Source: Psychrobacillus insolitus (GTDB taxonomy: Bacteria; Bacillota; Bacilli; Bacillales_A; Planococcaceae). From it: a stretch of 33,539 nucleotides of DNA. Shown piece by piece: positions 23,425 to 32,900 of the stretch. The stretch's first letter is position 1, and the number at the start of each line of letters is the position of its first letter. A model generated the notes under the pieces. It had not been told where the DNA came from. It saw only the letters and a list, made by a program, of their open reading frames with translations, and searched no databases. A program made the position numbers and the translations under genes. The stretch covers positions 1 through 33,539 of the forward strand of contig NZ_QKZI01000014.1 of NCBI RefSeq assembly GCF_003254155.1. The letters run 5' to 3'.

Positions 23425-24243
23425 TCAAGGGAAACGTGGGAATTGACCAAAATCAGGTTTACGTTTTTCTTTAAATGCATCGCGACCTTCTTTTGCTTCC
23501 TCCGTTGTATAGTAAAGAAGTGTAGCGTCTCCAGCCATTTGTTGAAGTCCAGCTATTCCATCTGTATCTGCATTCATCGCAGCTTTGATGAATCGAAGTG
23601 CAGTAGGGCTCATACCCAACATTTCTTCACACCATTTAACTGTTTCGTCTTCTAATTGTTCGTAAGGAACAACCGTATTTACTAATCCCATATCAAGTGC
23701 TTCTTGTGCATTGTATTGACGGCATAAAAACCAAATTTCACGTGCTTTTTTATGTCCAACAATACGTGCTAAATAACCAGAACCGTATCCAGCATCAAAT
23801 GAACCAACTTTCGGTCCAGTTTGTCCGAAAATAGCATTATCAGCTGCAATAGTTAAGTCACAAACAACATGTAGTACGTGTCCACCGCCAATAGCAAAAC
23901 CTGCTACCATTGCTACTACTGGTTTCGGAGTTACACGAATTAAACGTTGTAAATCAAGAACGTTTAAACGAGGAATCTCGTCTTCTCCCACATATCCACC
24001 ATGTCCACGTACTTTTTGATCTCCACCTGAACAGAATGCTTTCTCACCTTCACCTGTTAAAATAATAACACCTACATTTGAATCGTCACGAGCAATCGTG
24101 AATGCTTCTAATAATTCTTTTACCGTTTTTGGACGAAAAGCATTGCGGACTTCTGGACGATTAATTGTAATTTTTGCAATTCCATTATACGTTTCATACT
24201 TGATATCTTCGTATGTACGTTCTGTAACCCATTGACGTGTCAT
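23425..24243 (-). CDS. menB: 1,4-Dihydroxy-2-naphthoyl-CoA synthase
   Basis: This is a 272-aa crotonase-fold enzyme that cyclises o-succinylbenzoyl-CoA to DHNA-CoA. Typical features are [17 protein letters not shown] near residue 70, [39 protein letters not shown] near residues 115-155 and the C-terminal [16 protein letters not shown]. Length is standard. It follows menH with a 4-nt ATGA overlap and is the last gene before a terminator. Confidence 0.98.
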   Translation of the reverse strand: MTRQWVTERTYEDIKYETYNGIAKITINRPEVRNAFRPKTVKELLEAFTIARDDSNVGVIILTGEGEKAFCSGGDQKVRGHGGYVGEDEIPRLNVLDLQRLIRVTPKPVVAMVAGFAIGGGHVLHVVCDLTIAADNAIFGQTGPKVGSFDAGYGSGYLARIVGHKKAREIWFLCRQYNAQEALDMGLVNTVVPYEQLEDETVKWCEEMLGMSPTALRFIKAAMNADTDGIAGLQQMAGDATLLYYTTEEAKEGRDAFKEKRKPDFGQFPRFP

Positions 24244-25067
24244 TGAGAATCCTCCTCTATAATAACTTCCTTTATTATTGTAGCAAATATTTCAGGTTTT
24301 TCCACATGTATTGCATGTCCAGCATCTTTTACTTCTTTCCATTCTGCATTAGGTAGGATTTTTTGCATTTGTTTCGCTATTTCACTAAACTTTTTATCCA
24401 ATTCTCCTGTTAATAGTAAAATAGGAAAGTCCAGTTGGGCTAGCTTCCCCCAATATGAAAACTGTACGCCAGTACTAAACCCTATCAAACTATTACTCAA
24501 TCCAATTTTAGACTGTGCTAATCGCTCATTTCGAATGAATTGTCGTTTTTCAGCTGATAAACTTTTTTGGGAATCAAACAATGCAATACTCTCCCAAAAA
24601 TCTACAAATGATTCATGATTCTCGGCTATTAGTTTATTTGCAATAACTTCATCAGCTTTTTTACGCGCAGCTCTTGCCTCTTCATCTTCTAGACCTGGCG
24701 AACTGCTCTCTAAAATTAATTGGCTAACCGAATATTTTTCGGCGTAAGCTAAAGCTAAACGCCCTCCCATCGAATATCCGACTAGCGTGAAATCAGTCCA
24801 ATTCAATTGGAGAAATAATTCATTTAAATCTTCTATTTGTTGTTCCACATAATATCGTGCAGGATCGACAGGACTGGCTGTATCTCCATGACCAATTAAA
24901 TCTATCGCTAATATCTCTACAGTATTAGGAAGATATGTAATTACCTCTTCCCAAGTTTTTGTAGATCCAGTAAATCCATGTAAAAACGCTACTTTCATTG
25001 GTGCACCAATATTTGCTCTTCTAATATGTGTATCGAGCGATCGAATTTTTAAATTCATGCTTTCCAT
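24240..25067 (-). CDS. menH: SHCHC synthase / MenH alpha/beta hydrolase
   Basis: This is a 275-aa alpha/beta hydrolase that eliminates pyruvate from SEPHCHC to form SHCHC. It carries [15 protein letters not shown] near residue 25, DLIGHGDT near residue 55, the nucleophile elbow [13 protein letters not shown] near residue 90 and the histidine in [12 protein letters not shown] near residue 250. Start: AAAGGAG is 11 nt before ATG 25067. ATG 25058 gives a tidy ATGA overlap with the menD stop but weak spacing, and is the main alternative. The frame upstream to 25100 is unlikely. Confidence 0.92.
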   Translation of the reverse strand: MESMNLKIRSLDTHIRRANIGAPMKVAFLHGFTGSTKTWEEVITYLPNTVEILAIDLIGHGDTASPVDPARYYVEQQIEDLNELFLQLNWTDFTLVGYSMGGRLALAYAEKYSVSQLILESSSPGLEDEEARAARKKADEVIANKLIAENHESFVDFWESIALFDSQKSLSAEKRQFIRNERLAQSKIGLSNSLIGFSTGVQFSYWGKLAQLDFPILLLTGELDKKFSEIAKQMQKILPNAEWKEVKDAGHAIHVEKPEIFATIIKEVIIEEDSQ

Positions 25068-26767
25068 ACGACATCTAACTCCTTTGAAATAGCTGTCCAT
25101 AATGAGCGATGAGTTTGCGTATTTTCTTCACGATTCGTAAACACTTCAATGATGCGGATATCTTTTATTTTGGGTTGTAGTAAAACGTTTTTCAAATCTT
25201 CCTTTGTATGAACTGCATCATATTGTGCATGATACATGGCTGCAATATGAGAAAATTCGAGTCCAGTCGGTGTTCCAAATAAATCTTCGAAATAGGTTCC
25301 TTCTGTGGATTGAGGCAAGTAAGAGAAAATTCCTCCTCCATCATTATTCATTACGACAATCGTCATATTACTTTTTTGGAATCTGCTAATAATTAAGCCA
25401 TTCACATCATGTAAAAATGCTAAATCGCCTATTAACAAATAACCTGGACGCTTTGTCGCTGCTTGCACACCAAATGCAGTAGAAACAACTCCGTCAATCC
25501 CATTTGTACCACGATTACAATAGATTTGAATATCTCTCGATGTTTTGTTGAAAAAAGTATCAACATCACGAATTGGCATGCTACTACTCGCAAACAAATC
25601 AATACCTTCCGCTAATGTTTCAAACAGCACACCTGCAAGTGCACCCTCATCTGCTTCTTGTTCAATATATAATTGAATATGTTTTGTTGCAATATCATTC
25701 GCTTTTGACCAGTTTTCTAAATAAGTAGAAGTTTTTTTGTTACTCATTTGAACCCACAGAGAACTTGCACCAGCTTGAATATGGTGTGTCACTACTTGAA
25801 GTGAATCTCTAAAAATAGGACTTTCGTCAACGGCTATAAATATTTTTGGGTTACATGCTTTTAAAAATAATGATAGTGGTTTAGAAACTGGTTGTGCACC
25901 AAATCTAATAACGACTTGTGGAACCACTTTTTCTTTAAATACCTCATTTTTTAATAGTGCATCGTATTGATCTATACACAAGTGAAAACAATCTTCTGGA
26001 ACGGAAGCCCTCAAGTTAGATAATGGGTCTGCTAACACTGGCCATTGTAATGACCTTGCGAATTCCCAAAATCCTTCTATTGTCTGAAGAGAATCTCCAA
26101 CTATAAGCAATCCATTTGTTTCATGAAGTAATAATTCTCGGTACCAATGCATGAAATCATCACTTGCTACAAGTTTTCCAACCTCTGAGAAGTGAACTTG
26201 TGTAACAGGTAATTGCTGCTCCATATCGATTAAAAGCGGTTCACGAAAAGGAACATTAATATGAACTGGTCCCATAGGTAATGTTTTTGTTGTAGAAATT
26301 GCCCGATGAATATGACGTTCAATAAATGCTAAGCTCTCAGGATTATCTTCTGGTATTGGAAAATCAACTGTCCATTTTACATGCTTTCCATATAGATTAA
26401 TCTGATCAATAGCTTGTGGTGCTCCCACTTCCCGTAATTCATGTGGACGGTCTGCAGTTATAACTAATAACGGAATACGTGCATAATACGCTTCTACAAT
26501 CGCTGGAAAGAAATTTGCCGCTGCAGTTCCAGACGTACAAAGCAATACAACTGGTGATTTTTTCGCTTTAGCAATGCCTAGTGCAAAAAAGGCAGCTGAC
26601 CTTTCATCAATTTGTTTATAAAATTCAATTCCTTCACTTTTTGCAAACGCGTATGCAAGAGGCGTAGATCTAGAACCTGGACAAATAACAACATCCTTTA
26701 TACCAGCTTTTTTTACTGTTTCAACAAATTGATTCACGTAGGACGTTAAATACGCTGTATTATTCAT
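25055..26767 (-). CDS. menD: SEPHCHC synthase
   Basis: This is a 570-aa thiamine-diphosphate enzyme that adds 2-oxoglutarate (after decarboxylation) to isochorismate. The N-terminal VICPGSRSTPLAYAF near residue 27 and LLCTSGTAAANFFPAIVEAYY near residue 74 are family hallmarks. The ThDP/Mg2+ site is at GDLAFLHDVNGL near residue 437 with the following NNDGGGIFSYLPQ. It overlaps menF by 8 nt; GGAGGG upstream supports ATG 26767. Confidence 0.97.
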   Translation of the reverse strand: MNNTAYLTSYVNQFVETVKKAGIKDVVICPGSRSTPLAYAFAKSEGIEFYKQIDERSAAFFALGIAKAKKSPVVLLCTSGTAAANFFPAIVEAYYARIPLLVITADRPHELREVGAPQAIDQINLYGKHVKWTVDFPIPEDNPESLAFIERHIHRAISTTKTLPMGPVHINVPFREPLLIDMEQQLPVTQVHFSEVGKLVASDDFMHWYRELLLHETNGLLIVGDSLQTIEGFWEFARSLQWPVLADPLSNLRASVPEDCFHLCIDQYDALLKNEVFKEKVVPQVVIRFGAQPVSKPLSLFLKACNPKIFIAVDESPIFRDSLQVVTHHIQAGASSLWVQMSNKKTSTYLENWSKANDIATKHIQLYIEQEADEGALAGVLFETLAEGIDLFASSSMPIRDVDTFFNKTSRDIQIYCNRGTNGIDGVVSTAFGVQAATKRPGYLLIGDLAFLHDVNGLIISRFQKSNMTIVVMNNDGGGIFSYLPQSTEGTYFEDLFGTPTGLEFSHIAAMYHAQYDAVHTKEDLKNVLLQPKIKDIRIIEVFTNREENTQTHRSLWTAISKELDVVWKA

Positions 26768-28121
26768 TCATTTTCCCTCCAAACGTACGAAGCATCGGCC
26801 GAAACTTCACTCTTGTTTCTTCAAATTCATCAATTGATGACGACTCTGCAACGATTCCTCCACCCGCGTATAAATAAGCATGTTGGTTTTCAAGCAGCGC
26901 AGATCGTATCCCAACGACAAACTCTCCGTCTCCTTCTGAATTTATCCAACCAATCGGAGCTGCATAATAGCCACGATTCATATGCTCAGATTCACGAATA
27001 ATTTTCACCGCTTCCATTCTTGGTTCTCCCCCTAAAGCAGGAGTAGGATGAAGTGCTTCTACCAATTCAAAAAGAGAAGAATCTTGCTTTAGACGGCCTT
27101 CAATTGGTGTAAATAAGTGTTGAATATCTCTAATTTTCATTAATTTTGGCCTTGATGGTAGCTTAATATCCTCACAATACTTAGTAAACACTTGTTGAAT
27201 CATGTCCACGACATACTTATGTTCACCTAAGTTTTTAGAATCAACCAATAGGCCTTCTCCTAGTTGTTTATCTTCTATCGAGTTTTTTCCACGTTTCACA
27301 GAGCCTGCAATCCCTGAAGATTGAACCTGGCCCTTTTCCACTTTTACTAATCTTTCAGGTGTTGCTCCAAAGAACATCTTGTCCTCTTTTTCTAATCCAA
27401 ATAAATAACTTTCTGGCTGCTCGTTGGATGCATTATAAATTGCAGTTGCAGCTGAAAAAGCATGATTAAATGTTAGTTTTAACGATCGACCAATAACTAC
27501 TTTTTTTACTTCATCTTGTTTAATACGTTTTGTAACATCTTCTACTGCATTTAAGTATTCCTCTTTTAAACGATCTTCTCTTTCAATAATTTCCGGTTTT
27601 TCATGCACCTTCAACTCTTTTACTTGAGCAGTATGGATCAGAGTATCGCGCTCAATTCGTAAGTGTTCAAATGCCTCAGCACTTTCTTGCTCTTCTGTTA
27701 TATAATGGATACTAACGAAAGCCTGCTCATTACGAATAACTAATTGAAAAGTAGCTACAGTAAAAAACGCGGATGGAAATGTATCCCATTCAGATGAAAT
27801 CTTATTACTTGGATCAAATGCAAATCCTCCAAAAAGAATGGGGGAAACATCCACTACTTCTTTTAAGGAAGACTGGCATAATTCCTTCCATTTTGTGTCA
27901 ATGTCACTATATCTATTCTCTTTATAATTGTTCGATATAATATGCGCATGGCCTAAGCCTACTAAAGTTAATGTTTTTTCTTTGTTTTCCCAGAAAAAAC
28001 GCTTCCCTTTATATTTTTCATCTCCTGCTTCAAAAAATGCATGAGCTGATAATCTTGAAACCTCTATAGTTTCTGTATAAAAGCGTAATGTTGTATTTTT
28101 ATGACCGGTGGTTTTCGGCAT
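26760..28121 (-). CDS. menF: Isochorismate synthase (menaquinone-specific)
   Basis: This is a 453-aa chorismate-utilising enzyme, the first step towards menaquinone. The conserved C-terminal core reads VVIGRSLKL near residue 208, PERLVKVEKGQVQSSGIAGSVKRG near residue 264, LHPTPALGGEPRMEAVKIIRESEHMNRGYYAAPIGW near residue 353 and a final AGGGIVAESS. GGAGGT 7 nt upstream supports ATG 28121. It leads the menF-menD-menH-menB operon and is divergent from menA across a 155-bp gap holding a perfect dyad. Confidence 0.95.
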   Translation of the reverse strand: MPKTTGHKNTTLRFYTETIEVSRLSAHAFFEAGDEKYKGKRFFWENKEKTLTLVGLGHAHIISNNYKENRYSDIDTKWKELCQSSLKEVVDVSPILFGGFAFDPSNKISSEWDTFPSAFFTVATFQLVIRNEQAFVSIHYITEEQESAEAFEHLRIERDTLIHTAQVKELKVHEKPEIIEREDRLKEEYLNAVEDVTKRIKQDEVKKVVIGRSLKLTFNHAFSAATAIYNASNEQPESYLFGLEKEDKMFFGATPERLVKVEKGQVQSSGIAGSVKRGKNSIEDKQLGEGLLVDSKNLGEHKYVVDMIQQVFTKYCEDIKLPSRPKLMKIRDIQHLFTPIEGRLKQDSSLFELVEALHPTPALGGEPRMEAVKIIRESEHMNRGYYAAPIGWINSEGDGEFVVGIRSALLENQHAYLYAGGGIVAESSSIDEFEETRVKFRPMLRTFGGKMNE

Positions 28122-28215
28122 TCATATTACCTCCGTATATATTACCTACTAATTAGTAGAGAGTCATTAAAACCTCTATCCTTAATCATACCTCTTTCTT
28201 CACTTTTCGGCACAC

Positions 28216-28241
28216 ATTTTAGCATAAATGTATGCTAAAAT
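28216..28241. promoter_or_regulatory. Perfect 11-bp dyad between menF and menA
   Basis: attttagcata (28216-28226) and tatgctaaaat (28231-28241) are exact inverse repeats with a 4-base spacer. The site is 35 bp before the menA start and about 95 bp before the menF start, and TATGCT could be a menA -10 box. It has the form of a dimeric regulator site. No known consensus was recognised. Confidence 0.5.
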
Positions 28242-28276
28242 TGAAGTTGGATTATTTAAAAGGAGAGAAATATTTT

Positions 28277-29191
28277 ATGTCAGAAGAACTTCAAGTAGAC
28301 AAGGGTTGGCGTGTTTGGTGGAAACTAACTAGACCCCATACTCTAACCGCTTCATTTGCTCCTGTATTTTTAGGAACGATGATTGCACTTTATTACACCA
28401 ATATTAACTGGCTTTTATTTTTAGCCATGTTATTTGCCTGTCTTTTCATACAAGCAGCTACTAATATGTTCAATGAGTACTATGATTTTGCACGAGGATT
28501 GGATACAGAAGAGTCAGTTGGTATTGGTGGTGCAATCGTACGTAATGGAGTAAAACCTAAAACAGTAATGCAACTAGCACTACTATTATACGGGATTGCC
28601 GCAATTCTTGGTATTTATATTTGCTATGAATCCTCTTGGTTATTATTAGTAGTTGGTGGTATTTCTATGCTTATAGGATACTTATACACTGGTGGACCTT
28701 ATCCCATCGCCTATACACCGTTTGGCGAGTTATTTAGTGGAGTAGTCATGGGTATGTTAATCGTATTAATTTCTACATTTATACAAGTTGGGTCTATCCC
28801 TAACTTTTCTATTTTGCTTTCCATTCCAAGTGTATTACTTGTAGCAGCTATCATGCTAGCTAACAATATACGAGATTTGGAAGAGGACAAAAAAGGTGGT
28901 AGAAAGACACTGGCTATCTTAGTTGGTAGAAAAAATGCAATTACTATTCTATCTTCTTTCTTTGTTATTTCTTACCTCTGGATTGTCATTTTAGTTATTT
29001 TACAAATTGTAACTCCATGGGCTTTATTGGTTGTATTAAGTTTGAAAAAACCAATACATGCCATTAAAGTATTTAGAGAAAAAGAAAATTCACCTGAAGT
29101 TGGACTTGCAATGAAAGATACAGCATTAACAAATACAATTTTTGTTTTCTTACTGGGAATTGGATTGCTTATTGGATATGTTCTATTATAA
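28277..29191 (+). CDS. menA: 1,4-Dihydroxy-2-naphthoate polyprenyltransferase
   Basis: This is a 304-aa UbiA-superfamily membrane prenyltransferase with about nine hydrophobic segments. It attaches the isoprenoid chain to DHNA, giving demethylmenaquinone. The two aspartate-rich motifs are present: NMFNEYYDFARGLDTEES near residue 68 and NNIRDLEEDKKGGRKTLA near residue 197. AAGGAGAG about 9 nt upstream supports ATG 28277; the frame opens at 28232 inside the upstream dyad, which is not a likely start. It is divergent from menF and ends at a terminator shared with the PepSY gene. Confidence 0.95.
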   Translation: MSEELQVDKGWRVWWKLTRPHTLTASFAPVFLGTMIALYYTNINWLLFLAMLFACLFIQAATNMFNEYYDFARGLDTEESVGIGGAIVRNGVKPKTVMQLALLLYGIAAILGIYICYESSWLLLVVGGISMLIGYLYTGGPYPIAYTPFGELFSGVVMGMLIVLISTFIQVGSIPNFSILLSIPSVLLVAAIMLANNIRDLEEDKKGGRKTLAILVGRKNAITILSSFFVISYLWIVILVILQIVTPWALLVVLSLKKPIHAIKVFREKENSPEVGLAMKDTALTNTIFVFLLGIGLLIGYVLL

Positions 29192-29232
29192 GTAAAGCGT
29201 AAGCGCCTATCTCTGTCCGTAGGCAAATCAAA
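29191..29232 (-). repeat. Truncated 3' part of the GTCTAGC repeat family
   Basis: On the minus strand it reads GCCTACGGACAGAGATAGGCGCTTACGCTTTACTT, the closing module of the family. The 5' part is absent. It lies between menA and its terminator. Confidence 0.5.
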
Positions 29233-29244
29233 ACGTAAGTAAAT

Positions 29245-29291
29245 AAAAGCCATGAATGAGATAACTTACAAATATCTCATTCATGGCTTTT
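29245..29291. terminator. Bidirectional terminator between menA and the PepSY gene
   Basis: Perfect 19-bp arms (29245-29263 and 29273-29291) are A-rich on one side and T-rich on the other. They can serve menA rightward and the PepSY operon leftward. Confidence 0.88.
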
Positions 29292-29315
29292 TACTATCCA
29301 GATTATTATTACTGA

Positions 29316-29936
29316 TTAATTATCATCGCGATCTTTTTCAAATTCAATAATTGCACCTGTTACTGCATTAATTGCTATTTCATATTCATACGTTCCATCA
29401 TGCGTTTCAATTTCATATACATACTGACCATCATCTTCATCTAATTCTACTTTTGTAACATTTCCTTTTGCTTTTTGAAGGGCTATTGAAATAGCTTTAT
29501 CTTGAGAAATAAACGAAGTCGTTGATGCTATTGATTGATTTACTACTTTATCATCATCGTCGTCATTCGTTTTTGTTGTTTCCTGTTGAGCAACTGTTTG
29601 TGGTGTTCCGGATACTACTTTTTCTTGTTCGTCATCGTCATCTAAATTTTCTTTTTCAGTTTTCAATAATTCCCCTGTTATTGCATCGAACTTCAAGTCA
29701 TAATCAAAATCTGCTGTAAGAACTTCTACTTCGTATACTTTTCTATTCCAATCATCATCTAATTCAATACTTGTAACCTTACCTGAAACTTCTTTTAAAG
29801 CCATTTTTTTAACCTCGTCTACAGCCAATATCGTATTATTGTCTGCTTTTGCTAAGAAATCTGTGTTCATGGAAATAACTGTACCACCTATTAAAGTTGT
29901 CGCTACCAATGCCGGAATTACTATCCATTTTTTCAC
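29316..29936 (-). CDS. Exported protein with two PepSY domains
   Basis: This is a 206-aa protein with an N-terminal hydrophobic signal or anchor (residues 4-25) and two PepSY-type domains (about 38-95 and 146-203). Each shows the pattern of an A-x-x-x-A-L helix, a KVT-x-VELD strand, a Y-x-YE-IE strand and a closing DAITGELL or NAVTGAII. They are joined by a low-complexity acidic linker (DDDDE, NDDDDDK). PepSY domains are thought to inhibit proteases or act at the cell surface. The start is GTG at 29936 with AAAAGGAGGAG upstream. It is the last gene of a leftward regulator-kinase-PepSY-PepSY unit. Confidence 0.82.
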   Translation of the reverse strand: MKKWIVIPALVATTLIGGTVISMNTDFLAKADNNTILAVDEVKKMALKEVSGKVTSIELDDDWNRKVYEVEVLTADFDYDLKFDAITGELLKTEKENLDDDDEQEKVVSGTPQTVAQQETTKTNDDDDDKVVNQSIASTTSFISQDKAISIALQKAKGNVTKVELDEDDGQYVYEIETHDGTYEYEIAINAVTGAIIEFEKDRDDN

Positions 29937-30023
29937 GTTATTTCTCCTCCTTTTGTTGTTACCTTTATCTTAAACAACGAAGATGAGGATAAAAGGTGAG
30001 TAACATTAGAATTTGATGAGAGG

Positions 30024-30743
30024 CTAATCATCCAATGTAACAGAAAGTATTTTTCCTGAAATTGCATGCACTTGGATCACAGCGTCTTGATCATCATCCC
30101 CATCAATCTCAACTAAAAAGTAACCCCCCTCATTTGTTTTTTCAAATGAGACATCCTCTAGCTCTCCACTTAGTCGAGATTGAGCAATTTCTATAGCTTT
30201 ACTTTCTGAGATTAATGTTGGAGTAATTTGTTTTCCTGTTATTTGTTGACTAATAATAGTCCCTTTTTTACCGTCCATAACTAGATTTATTATTTCTTTA
30301 TTTGACTCAACTTGAATAGAATATCGTTCTGTCACTTTTTGATATGCTACTACTTTCACAGTACCTTCAAACTTTTCTTGAACATTTGCCACAATTTCTT
30401 GTTCTGTTAACAAAGGTTCTTCCTCCAAAACAATATCTTTAGATTCAATTGGTGCAGCAGAAACTTTTTTCATCGTATTTACTTTACCAGTAGTTGCATC
30501 TAGCTTCATTGCGTAAATAGCATCTTTACTTTCCATTTCTACTTCATATTCATTATTTCCAGTTATAATCATGGACTTTACTTTTCCACTATATGTTTCT
30601 TCAATCTTCGTTCGTAACTCATCACTCGAAATTGGCTCTACTTTTGTAATCGTATTCCATATATATAATCCTAGGATTATTGCTGCTATTAATATCACGA
30701 ATACAATAAGATAAGAAACTGAAATTCTTTTATTATTTACCAT
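30024..30743 (-). CDS. Membrane-anchored protein with two PepSY-like domains
   Basis: This is a 239-aa protein with one N-terminal transmembrane segment (about residues 8-29, ISVSYLIVFVILIAAIILGLYIW). Three PepSY-like modules may be argued, two clearly: one near residues 38-96 (YSGKVKSMIITGNNEYEVEM... DATTGKVNTM) and one near 180-237 (AIEIAQSRLSGELEDVSFEK... VHAISGKILSV), with a weaker middle repeat (VQEKFEGTVKVVAYQKVTERYSIQVES). The start ATG has GGAGGTG upstream. It follows the histidine kinase gene by 45 nt and looks like part of the same operon, similar to Bacillus ykoGHI loci. Confidence 0.8.
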   Translation of the reverse strand: MVNNKRISVSYLIVFVILIAAIILGLYIWNTITKVEPISSDELRTKIEETYSGKVKSMIITGNNEYEVEMESKDAIYAMKLDATTGKVNTMKKVSAAPIESKDIVLEEEPLLTEQEIVANVQEKFEGTVKVVAYQKVTERYSIQVESNKEIINLVMDGKKGTIISQQITGKQITPTLISESKAIEIAQSRLSGELEDVSFEKTNEGGYFLVEIDGDDDQDAVIQVHAISGKILSVTLDD

Positions 30744-30788
30744 AAATACACCTCCAGCTAGGTTTTCCTTTAGTATACAAAAGAAACA

Positions 30789-32147
30789 TTAGAAATTGAT
30801 GAGATTGTCGGACTTTGGCAAATGTATAATAAAAGAGGTTCCTATCCCACGTTCACTCTCGATTTTAATCTCTCCATGAAGTGAAACCACTATTTCCTTT
30901 GCAATGGCTAAACCTAGTCCCGTTCCACCCATTTTCCTACTTCTTCCTTCATCGATACGATAAAATCGTTCAAATAAGTATGGTAAATATTTTACATCTA
31001 TTCCTTCTCCAAAGTCTTGGACAGAAATTGTTACATAATTATTTTCTTCTTGAATTGAAACAATAATTTCATGTTCACTATATTTCCTAGCATTATCTAA
31101 TAAAATAAATAAAAGTTGTTTTAATTTTGCCTCATTTGTATATGCATCAACAGATAGATCTCCAGTCAATTGAAATTTTCTATTATATGCTTGCTTCATT
31201 TGAGATAAAGTTTCCTCTACTATCTTTTGTATCGAAACATATACAAATTGAATATCACCGTTTTCTCTATATTTTGCAGCTTGCAGCATTTGTTCAATCA
31301 TCACACGCATGCGACTTGATTCCATTAATATCGCTTTAATTGCTTCATTTGATACCTCTTTATTATCAAATCCCCTTCTATTTAGAAGGCTTGCATAGCT
31401 CTCTATAACCGTTAAAGGAGTCTTTAATTCATGCGATGCATTAGAAACAAATTGTTCTTGTTTAACAAAATTTTGTTCTAATTGTTCCATCATTTCATTA
31501 AAAGTTAAACTAAGTGTCGCTAATTCGTCTTTTCGATTATGTTCAATGTCAATTGTTTCATACGTACCAGATTTTCTACTTTTAGACATTGTAAGGATGA
31601 GTGAATCAATTGGTTTTGTCACTAACTTCCCTAATGCAACACTTGAAGCTAATATTGGTAGCATCGAAAAGACTGTTACACCTATTAATATCAATCTTAA
31701 TTGCTCCATATTTTGCTGAACATCTTCCAACATCTGTGAAAACTGAAGTTGTACAATAGAACCATCTACCCATATCGTTGGAACTGCAGTAGAAAGTAAG
31801 GGTATACCATTCCACTCCTGTATGGTATAAGCATTGCCACCATGCTCTATTGTTACCTGTTCAATCCCTTCTGCTGATTGAACTTGAGTAAGCACCCTAT
31901 TATCGGACCCTATCACTCGAATAGAGCCATTAGGGGGCATATAAGCACGTAAAATAGTATTGGGGTCAATTAATTCATCCGCTTTTGCTAAAGCAGCTAT
32001 TAATTCTTCTGATCGTTTGCTTAATTGGTTATATTCTGTATCATAAGCCATTCTTTCAAAAAGCTGATAGATAAAAACAGTCATGAATACAATTACTATT
32101 AACATCAAAGCAGTAGAGAAAAGATGAATTTTAGTCTTAAGTTTCAT
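30789..32147 (-). CDS. Sensor histidine kinase (HAMP, HisKA, HATPase)
   Basis: This is a 452-aa membrane kinase: TM1 near residues 8-30, an extracytoplasmic sensor region near 31-155, TM2 near 153-172, then HAMP. The HisKA box is FVSNASHELKTPLTVIESYASLL near residue 233, with the phosphorylated His. HATPase boxes follow: N box LLFILLDNARKYSEH near residue 343, G1 VQDFGEGI near residue 373 and G2 GGTGLGLAIAKEIV near residue 408. The signal is unknown. It overlaps the response regulator gene by 11 nt and has AAAGGAG upstream. Confidence 0.93.
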   Translation of the reverse strand: MKLKTKIHLFSTALMLIVIVFMTVFIYQLFERMAYDTEYNQLSKRSEELIAALAKADELIDPNTILRAYMPPNGSIRVIGSDNRVLTQVQSAEGIEQVTIEHGGNAYTIQEWNGIPLLSTAVPTIWVDGSIVQLQFSQMLEDVQQNMEQLRLILIGVTVFSMLPILASSVALGKLVTKPIDSLILTMSKSRKSGTYETIDIEHNRKDELATLSLTFNEMMEQLEQNFVKQEQFVSNASHELKTPLTVIESYASLLNRRGFDNKEVSNEAIKAILMESSRMRVMIEQMLQAAKYRENGDIQFVYVSIQKIVEETLSQMKQAYNRKFQLTGDLSVDAYTNEAKLKQLLFILLDNARKYSEHEIIVSIQEENNYVTISVQDFGEGIDVKYLPYLFERFYRIDEGRSRKMGGTGLGLAIAKEIVVSLHGEIKIESERGIGTSFIIHLPKSDNLINF

Positions 32148-32838
32148 CTTCCTTCTCCTTTAATACGTATCCAACACCTCTCACGGTTTGTAAGAGTGTC
32201 ACCTGCTGTTCAAAGTCAATTTTCTTTCGAATATATCTTACATAAACGTCTACTACATTGGTGTCCCCGAAATAATCGAATCCCCATACAGCATCTAATA
32301 TTTGTTCCCTGGTTAAGACTTGTTTAGGATGCTTGATAAAATACAGCAGTAAATCATATTCTCTTGGCGTTAAGTCAAAAACTTGATCATTCCTTTTAAC
32401 TTCTCGTAACTGATGAGTAATCGTTAAATCGGAATATCGATAGACATCTTGCTCTACCTTTTCTTCTTTTTTTGAAAATCTCAATGCAACTCTAATTCTT
32501 GCAAGCAACTCTTCAAAATCAAATGGTTTTGTGACATAATCATTTGCTCCTAAGTCGAGTGCCGCCACTTTGTCCTTCACATCGTTTTTTGCTGTTAGTA
32601 AAATAACAGGTGTTGATGTATCTGAAGTACGGATTCTTTTCAAAACGTCAAGTCCGCTCATTTTAGGGAGCATCCAATCAAGTAATAGCAGATTCCATTC
32701 CCCTTCTCGATATTTGATCAATCCTTCTGTACCTGTATATGCTATTTCAGTCTCATATCCTTCAAATTCCAATTCAAGTTGCAATACGCGTGCTATATTC
32801 TCTTCATCTTCGACAATTAATATTCGCTCTTTAGTCAT
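32137..32838 (-). CDS. OmpR/PhoB-family response regulator
   Basis: This is a 233-aa protein with an N-terminal receiver domain and a C-terminal winged helix. Receiver residues are visible: acidic pair in VEDEENIARVL near residue 10, phospho-acceptor Asp in LLLDWMLPKMSG near residue 54, Thr in ILLTAKND near residue 82 and Lys in VTKPFDFEELLARI near residue 105. The DNA-binding domain has LTPREYDLLLYFIKHPKQVLTREQIL near residue 157 and VDVYVRYIRKKID. It is the first gene of the kinase and PepSY operon. AGGTGA precedes ATG 32838. The PepSY genes are probable targets, by analogy. Confidence 0.94.
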   Translation of the reverse strand: MTKERILIVEDEENIARVLQLELEFEGYETEIAYTGTEGLIKYREGEWNLLLLDWMLPKMSGLDVLKRIRTSDTSTPVILLTAKNDVKDKVAALDLGANDYVTKPFDFEELLARIRVALRFSKKEEKVEQDVYRYSDLTITHQLREVKRNDQVFDLTPREYDLLLYFIKHPKQVLTREQILDAVWGFDYFGDTNVVDVYVRYIRKKIDFEQQVTLLQTVRGVGYVLKEKEDET

Positions 32839-32900
32839 TATATTTCACCTATCCTTTCTTTTGCCTTTTAAGAATAGTATTTCATAGATAAAACGGTTGT

